Below are positions 7,345 to 11,429 of a stretch of DNA of 11,429 nt, piece after piece (the stretch's first letter is position 1; every line of letters begins with the position of its first letter). The position numbers and the translations under genes were made by a program. The notes under the pieces are model-generated. The model did not search any database. It was not told the DNA's origin and saw only the letters and a program-made list of their open reading frames with translations. Origin of the DNA: JADKCL01 sp046050405 (GTDB lineage: Bacteria; Bacteroidota; Bacteroidia; J057; JADKCL01). Location: NCBI GenBank assembly GCA_046050405.1, contig JBJOPY010000309.1:1-11429 (forward strand), given 5' to 3'.

Positions 7345-8742
7345 ATGGAATACGAGGCAGCACGCGTCAAAGACATGTACCGCAAGCCAGAAGCCCTTCT
7401 TGGCAAGCCCATACAGGTTCAGGGCTGGATCCGGGGAAACCGGGACCAGAAGGAGGTCACCTTCCTCGCCTTCAACGATGGCACGTTTTACAGCAATATC
7501 CAGGTGGTCGCCAAGGAAACCCTTCCCAACTATGACGACATCCGCCGGCTCAGCCTGGGCTCTTCTGTGACCGTCCGCGGGATTTTCCAGAAATCGGAGG
7601 GAAAGGGTCAGCTGCACGACATCGAGGCCCATGAGATCGTGGTGGAGGGATATGCCGACCTGGACAATCCGATTCAGAACAAGCGGATGACGATGGAGTT
7701 CCTGCGGGAGATCCCGCACCTGCGGGTGCGCACGAACACCTTCATGGCTGTGTTCCGCGTGCGGTCCCTGCTCGCACACTCGATCCACACCTTCTTCCAG
7801 GAGCGGGACTTCGTGTATGTTCACACGCCGATCATCACCAGTGCGGACGCAGAAGGGGCTGGGGAGCTTTTCCGGGTCACCACCATCGAGCCGAGGGATT
7901 ACCCATACGACCAGGAGGGGAAGGTCAATTGGGGCGCGGAATTGCTGGGGACCAGGGGCTACCTCACGGTCAGCGGACAGCTGAATGTGGAGCCGTTCTG
8001 TGTTCCTTTCCGCAACGTCTATACCTTCGGCCCGACCTTCCGGGCTGAGAACTCGAACACGGCCCGCCATGCCAATGAGTTCTGGATGATCGAGCCTGAA
8101 ATCGCATTCGGGGACCTGGAGGCTGACAAGGCCCTGGCCGAGGACATGGTGAAGTTCATCTTCCGCTATGTCCTGGAGAAGGCTCCGGAGGAGATGGCGT
8201 TTTTCAACGAATGGGTGGACAAGGGCTTGCTGAACCGCCTACAGAACATCCTCGACCATCAATTCGCACACCTGACCTACACGAAGGCGATCGAGGTCCT
8301 GGAGAAATCCGGCAAAAGGTTCGAACATGCGCCGGAATGGGGGATGAACCTCCAGACGGAGCATGAGCGCTACCTGGCGGAGGAATACTGCAAGAAGCCC
8401 GTCTTCGTGACGGACTACCCGAAGGACATCAAGGCATTTTACATGCGCCTGAACGAGGATGGGAAGACGGTTCGGGCGATGGATCTCCTGGTTCCGGGCA
8501 TCGGGGAGATCATCGGAGGCAGTCAACGCGAGGAGCGCCTGGAGAATCTCCTGGCGATGATGAAGCACCATCGTCTGGATCCCGCGTCCTACCAAGGCTA
8601 CCTCGACATCCGCAGATATGGCACTTTCCCCCACGCAGGCTTCGGCCTGGGCTTCGAGCGTGCCGTGATGTACCTCACAGGGATGAAAAATATTCGCGAC
8701 GTGATACCCTATCCGCGTACACCGAACAATGTGATTTTCTGA
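7345..8742 (+). CDS. asnS: Asparaginyl-tRNA synthetase (AsnRS)
   Basis: The product charges tRNA-Asn with asparagine; it is a cytosolic class IIb enzyme. The ATG at 7345 gives 465 residues, matching the usual bacterial length of about 466. A TTG at 7309 would only add a short hydrophobic tail. The N-terminal OB-fold anticodon-binding domain is visible as IQVQGWIRGNRDQKEVTFLAFNDG-type sequence (23-46). The catalytic domain has motif 1 around EFLREIPHLRVRTN (118-131), motif 2 as TFGPTFRAENSNTARHANEF (227-246) with the ATP-binding FRAE (232-235), and motif 3 as GFGLGFERAVMYLTG (432-446). The C-terminus IPYPRTPNNVIF is typical of AsnRS; AspRS usually ends differently. No frameshift or missing catalytic residue is apparent. 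It probably shares a transcript with glnS. Confidence 0.98.
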   Translation: MEYEAARVKDMYRKPEALLGKPIQVQGWIRGNRDQKEVTFLAFNDGTFYSNIQVVAKETLPNYDDIRRLSLGSSVTVRGIFQKSEGKGQLHDIEAHEIVVEGYADLDNPIQNKRMTMEFLREIPHLRVRTNTFMAVFRVRSLLAHSIHTFFQERDFVYVHTPIITSADAEGAGELFRVTTIEPRDYPYDQEGKVNWGAELLGTRGYLTVSGQLNVEPFCVPFRNVYTFGPTFRAENSNTARHANEFWMIEPEIAFGDLEADKALAEDMVKFIFRYVLEKAPEEMAFFNEWVDKGLLNRLQNILDHQFAHLTYTKAIEVLEKSGKRFEHAPEWGMNLQTEHERYLAEEYCKKPVFVTDYPKDIKAFYMRLNEDGKTVRAMDLLVPGIGEIIGGSQREERLENLLAMMKHHRLDPASYQGYLDIRRYGTFPHAGFGLGFERAVMYLTGMKNIRDVIPYPRTPNNVIF

Positions 8743-8754
8743 GCGGGGCAATGT

Positions 8755-8784
8755 GAGGGGGCTATGAGGGTCATTTTTCCCCTC
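8755..8784 (+). promoter_or_regulatory. Hairpin downstream of asnS covering a possible ribosome-binding site
   Basis: Outer arms GAGGGG (8755-8760) and CCCCTC (8779-8784) enclose a smaller perfect hairpin atga-ggg-tcat (8764-8774) and a run of five T. The structure starts 13 bases after the asnS stop. It could be the asnS 3'-end hairpin. The GAGGGG arm is also the only Shine-Dalgarno-like sequence for the short ORF at 8764, so folding would hide that site. Confidence 0.35.
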
Positions 8785-8868
8785 TCGGCGCTGATCCTTC
8801 CTGCATTTCTGGCAGGTTTCACCTTTCAGGGCGATCGGTGGCAATGGACTCAGCGCCTCCAATTCTGA
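8764..8868 (+). CDS. Possible 34-residue peptide with signal-like hydrophobic N-terminus
   Basis: The ORF encodes MRVIFPLSALILPAFLAGF followed by TFQGDRWQWTQRLQF. It has one basic residue, a hydrophobic stretch with Ala/Gly near position 18, then a short polar, Trp-rich tail, as in a signal peptide with little or no mature protein. A GAGGGGG Shine-Dalgarno-like run lies 3-9 bases before the ATG, stronger than those of the neighbouring genes. It might be a small secreted or membrane peptide, the start of a decayed secreted-protein gene, or chance. No family is recognised. Confidence 0.25.
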   Translation: MRVIFPLSALILPAFLAGFTFQGDRWQWTQRLQF

Positions 8869-8911
8869 TTCTGGAACGGGACACCCTCTGAATTCTCATT
8901 ATCCATGATTC

Positions 8912-8925
8912 CCATTTTGAAATGG
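8912..8925. promoter_or_regulatory. Palindrome CCATTT-TG-AAATGG upstream of the CmoB-like gene
   Basis: A perfect 6-base inverted repeat with a 2-base spacer lies about 100 bases before the ATG at 9029, in the most AT-rich part of this region. A second dyad, CCAA-AA-TTGG, follows at 8951-8960. Their placement suits an operator controlling the methyltransferase gene, but no regulator is visible and the assignment is only positional. Confidence 0.25.
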
Positions 8926-9028
8926 ACAAACATTTTCCCAGATTGTGCCACCAAAATTGGAAACTCCCGGGGAAGCGATGGCTTTCAATGCATCTGGCGC
9001 CTTTGGGATTCTGGATTAAGATTTTCGG

Positions 9029-10006
9029 ATGAGCGAGATGTATGACAAGATTGAATCCCAGGTCAGTCGTGGAGAGTTGGATGAAATTCTGCGGTACCAC
9101 GATTGGCGGCACCGGATACCTCTCCGGGATGGGTTCGTGACCCCTGGATATTTGGGTGACTATTATTGGGATTTATCCCATTTTCCCACGGATCTCACTG
9201 GCAAGACGGTTCTGGACGTGGGATCCAATGATGGCCTGAACGCTTTTCATTGTGAACGGATCGGTGCGAAGACGGTGCTGGGAATCGATATTTACCGCAC
9301 CGATAGCGAGTTCCGGCACACTACCGGGTGGAGCCCAGTCGGATGCGAACTCGCCAAGAAGCACCTCCATTCAAAGGTCGCGTTCAAATCCCTCAACGCC
9401 TACCATGTCTCCTCCCTGGACCAGAAGTTCGACGTCGTGATCCTGGCGGATGTGATGAACTGGCTCAGCGACCTGCCGCAAATGCTCAGGGAGGTTTCGA
9501 GTGTCTGCACTGGGCAGTTGATCATTCGGGATGGACTGTTGCGGTCAAAGGACAAGGCTCCGCTCTTGCATTATGTTCACGGCCCCACAGAGGATCTGAT
9601 GTTTCTGCCGAATGCGGCTTTCATGAGGGCGGTGCTGAAAGAAAACGGATTCCGGGAGGTCACGTTCCATAAGATCGCGGTGGACCGGCTTTTTGACGAC
9701 TGGGCATCCAGCTATCCGTTGCTGACCAGCGAGAGGGAAGTTCCCGTTTTCATCGATCCCTGGGAAGAAAAGCCGATCAAGACCTCCCACCTTCGTCAGA
9801 ATCAAGCACTCTGCAAGATCGGAAATCGCCTCTTCGTCCGCGGAGCTGGCTGGGTGGATGCGGATGGGGTGGTCGCCAGGCGCTTCCTGCCGGGAAGATT
9901 CGCCCGTGCTGTACGGAAATCACTGGGTGACAGCTTTGTCCATTGGCTCAGGAATCTTGTGAAGCATCCAATGGGTGAATCCTATACGATTGTCGCCACC
10001 CGCTGA
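9029..10006 (+). CDS. CmoB/DUF1698-like SAM-dependent methyltransferase
   Basis: The protein has 325 residues. The ATG at 9029 is well supported because an in-frame TAA stands four codons upstream (9017-9019); a second ATG at 9038 is possible. The lead-in HRIPLRDGFVTPGY (28-41) and the SAM motif LTGKTVLDVGSNDGLNAF (56-73), with acidic D87 after the next strand (VLGIDIYR), match the DUF1698/Methyltransf_9 group that includes the tRNA wobble-uridine enzyme CmoB. The later block EDLMFLPNAAFMRAVLKENGF (188-208) aligns by eye with CmoB's FIPSAAALKNWLEKCGF region. However, the YH of CmoB's GVLYH segment appears as NW (144-145) here, so carboxy-SAM chemistry is doubtful. Relatives also occur in polysaccharide and natural-product loci, so the substrate is undetermined. 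No signal peptide or membrane segment is seen. It appears to be a single-gene transcription unit. Confidence 0.8.
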   Translation: MSEMYDKIESQVSRGELDEILRYHDWRHRIPLRDGFVTPGYLGDYYWDLSHFPTDLTGKTVLDVGSNDGLNAFHCERIGAKTVLGIDIYRTDSEFRHTTGWSPVGCELAKKHLHSKVAFKSLNAYHVSSLDQKFDVVILADVMNWLSDLPQMLREVSSVCTGQLIIRDGLLRSKDKAPLLHYVHGPTEDLMFLPNAAFMRAVLKENGFREVTFHKIAVDRLFDDWASSYPLLTSEREVPVFIDPWEEKPIKTSHLRQNQALCKIGNRLFVRGAGWVDADGVVARRFLPGRFARAVRKSLGDSFVHWLRNLVKHPMGESYTIVATR

Positions 10007-10009
10007 GTT

Positions 10010-10109
10010 GGTTCGCCGTCTGAACCGCAGTACCCGGGTGCGCGAGGCCCCGCCCGGTGTCTCCCTTTGGGAGTGGGTGCCCTCGGCACTCATATCCTCC
10101 CGGAGGAGG
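10010..10109 (+). terminator. Cluster of four short hairpins after the CmoB-like gene
   Basis: Starting 4 bases after the stop are ggttc/gaacc (10010-10026), ctccc-ttt-gggag (10061-10073), an 8-bp stem with one G-U pair around a ctc loop (10074-10092) and tcctc/gagga (10095-10107). No T-tract follows any of them. They could form a structured 3' UTR, a complex terminator or part of a small RNA. No known RNA family motif (SRP, tmRNA, RNase P, 6S) was recognised. Confidence 0.35.
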
Positions 10110-10648
10110 CTCCCCTGAATGATTTCTGCTTGACTGCCGGGGGCATTGTTCTTGTTCCTGCCTGAGATCGGATTCTGTCATTTTGCATGGCTGGGGCTGA
10201 CCAGAAACTGCGCCAGCCATGGCTCGCAATCCCTGCCGACGAACAAATCCATCCATTTCATCGCCTGTCCGGATCAGTGTCGCCGCTGCCGCAAAACAAC
10301 CCTGAGCCTCTGGCAGGGCCATCTCCCGCCCAAGCTGCCAGGGATACGGGAAACATAGGGAGGCCCATGCTGAAGGCGCACTGGCACAGTGCAACCCCCC
10401 ATCAGAGGAATTCGACCGGCACTTCTCCCAACTTATCGAATTCATGGAATGGATGACCAGCGCAATTCTACTCACTGTCCAGTAATGGAAAGTACGCCGC
10501 AAAGCATGAAACACCCGCGCAGCACCGCCACCCTTTGCAGGCCGTTTCAAACAGAGAAATCCCCATCACAGGGCAGCGCAGCCGCAAGCGGCTTTAAAAT
10601 GGAGATCGGATCGAACGGATATGAGTATGCAAAAGATGCAGGGGCAAC
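10110..10648. other. Long gap between converging genes, no recognisable gene
   Basis: This stretch of more than 500 bases lies between the hairpins after the CmoB-like gene and the 3' end of the minus-strand gene. Open frames occur on both strands, the longest being - 9948-10550, which overlaps the methyltransferase 3' end. None has a recognisable domain, plausible composition or convincing start. Because the flanking genes converge, no promoter is needed here, so the length is unexplained. It may hold a decayed gene or an unrecognised RNA. Confidence 0.45.
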
Positions 10649-10673
10649 CGCCCCGATACCGGGGTTCGGGGCG
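10649..10673 (-). terminator. Hairpin at the 3' end of the minus-strand gene
   Basis: A perfect 7-bp GC stem (cgccccg / cggggcg) with an 11-base loop lies 3 bases beyond the TAG of the minus-strand gene. An alternative hairpin, ggggc-aacc-gcccc (10641-10654), competes for the same bases. The transcript then reads into cctgcatcttttgc, with only a short U run, so termination may be inefficient. Confidence 0.45.
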
Positions 10674-10676
10674 ATC

Positions 10677-11429
10677 CTAACGATCGACCTCCCAGAAGCT
10701 CAATTTCAGGTATCCTCGGGAATAATCCCAGTCCGCCATCTGCACCAGCCTGCCCTCCCATACGTCTTTGAATTTCGTGCCCTTCGGAAGCGGTACCTCC
10801 GAAACTGACCCGGACTCCGGATCCACGATCTGAAGATAGGTCTGCCTGCTTCCATCGGGCTCCTCCGCCAAGTAGTATTGGCGCACCAGCCTGCCATCCG
10901 GCAGGACGAACAGAGTCCCGAAATGGCAGGATTTCCGATGGGACACTCGGAGGGCGGTCTGGGAGACCTCCTTCATGGGTTCCACGAACCGTTCCGGCAT
11001 GGCCTTCCCGCTCGCCTGCAGGGAATCCAGGAGCAGTCCATCCAGTGAATACTTCCAGATCCATTCCGAGGAGGGCGAGGACAGGTACACGCAACTGTCT
11101 GCCAGGGTGAGATACCCGAACCGAAACAGGAACAGCGCTTCCTTGGCACCCAGATCGTGCCGGTAGGATCCGAATGAAGCCAGGCGATGGACCTTCCAAT
11201 GCCCGTCCCTGATCCACAAGTCATGGATCTCCGCCCTGCCGCATGCGTCGAACTTCTCCTGGTCCCGTGGGCTCAGGAGGACTTCCTTGCTGTCAATGGA
11301 TGTCCCCACAGGGAGATAGAGGCGGTAATGGCCATTTTCCACCCGCAGGGCGTACAAGCTTCGATAATCATCCGCGGATGAAACCAGTTCCCCCCGGAAA
11401 AGGACGATGCTCGCCGCCTGCACCTCGGT
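10677..11429 (-). CDS. Unrecognised protein, possibly 6-bladed beta-propeller type (5' end outside window)
   Basis: The frame runs from the right edge of the window to a TAG at 10677-10679, giving 250 visible residues. The GTG at 11421-11423 is not a reliable start because the frame stays open to the edge. The sequence is dominated by short beta-strand-like segments with turn signatures, such as FGYLTLADSCVYLSSP, EWIWKYSLDGLLLDSLQAS, HFGTLFVLPDGRLVRQYYL and TYLQIVDPESGSVSEVPLP. Repeated units of 'display, then element and D-G turn, then strand' resemble the 6-bladed beta-propeller (BF3164-like) lipoproteins common in Bacteroidota. Any signal peptide or lipobox would lie beyond the window. Function is unknown, and the propeller assignment rests on strand pattern only. 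The gene converges on the CmoB-like gene 670 bases away and shares no operon with the other genes. Confidence 0.6.
   Translation of the reverse strand, partial: TEVQAASIVLFRGELVSSADDYRSLYALRVENGHYRLYLPVGTSIDSKEVLLSPRDQEKFDACGRAEIHDLWIRDGHWKVHRLASFGSYRHDLGAKEALFLFRFGYLTLADSCVYLSSPSSEWIWKYSLDGLLLDSLQASGKAMPERFVEPMKEVSQTALRVSHRKSCHFGTLFVLPDGRLVRQYYLAEEPDGSRQTYLQIVDPESGSVSEVPLPKGTKFKDVWEGRLVQMADWDYSRGYLKLSFWEVDR

Noticed and set aside
10010..10109. Possible known structured RNA (SRP RNA, tmRNA, RNase P RNA or riboswitch)
   Set aside because: Several hairpins are present, but none of the conserved sequence motifs of these RNAs was found on either strand.
9948..10550. 200-residue minus-strand frame across the gap after the CmoB-like gene
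   Set aside because: It runs into the 3' end of the methyltransferase gene, and its composition and lack of any domain or start signal suggest a chance frame.
1..11429. CRISPR array, transposase, prophage or toxin-antitoxin genes
   Set aside because: No regularly spaced direct repeats, terminal inverted repeats with a transposase, phage structural genes or recognisable small paired genes were seen. The only repetition is within the HYR/SprB coding sequence.

Overview
The window looks like chromosomal DNA from a GC-rich member of the Bacteroidota. The main evidence is the left-hand gene: a long secreted protein built from HYR and SprB-type repeats that ends in a type IX secretion system (T9SS) type A sorting domain, a combination essentially confined to that phylum. 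Weak ribosome-binding sites and neighbouring GlnRS and AsnRS genes fit this. No rRNA, tRNA, CRISPR array, insertion sequence or prophage gene was recognised.

Layout. (1) 2-3262, + strand: the 3' part of a giant cell-surface or secreted protein, cut by the left edge. It has the end of a glycine-rich domain, six HYR repeats, SprB/Ig-like modules and the T9SS signal. (2) 3263-3736: an intergenic stretch with a short hairpin but no recognisable gene. (3) 3737-5485, +: an eight-TPR protein fused to a protein-arginine-methyltransferase (PRMT) module close to eukaryotic PRMT7/PRMT9. This is the most unusual gene here. (4) 5596-7275, +: glnS. (5) 7345-8742, +: asnS. (6) 8743-9028: a possible 34-residue secreted peptide ORF, a hairpin and an AT-richer palindromic stretch. 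(7) 9029-10006, +: a CmoB/DUF1698-like SAM methyltransferase. (8) 10007-10676: a long gap between converging genes, with GC-rich hairpins at both ends. (9) 10677-11429, - strand: the 3' part of an unrecognised protein, possibly a beta-propeller, cut by the right edge.

How the genes relate. glnS and asnS are 69 bases apart and share a near-identical box before their starts. Together they imply direct charging of both amide amino acids. Each synthetase is flanked on its outer side by a methyltransferase gene, but nothing in the sequence proves a functional link. The surface protein is probably independent of the rest. The best candidate for undescribed biology is the TPR-PRMT protein: a bacterial enzyme with the double-glutamate loop and HW loop of genuine arginine methyltransferases, carrying its own TPR array.
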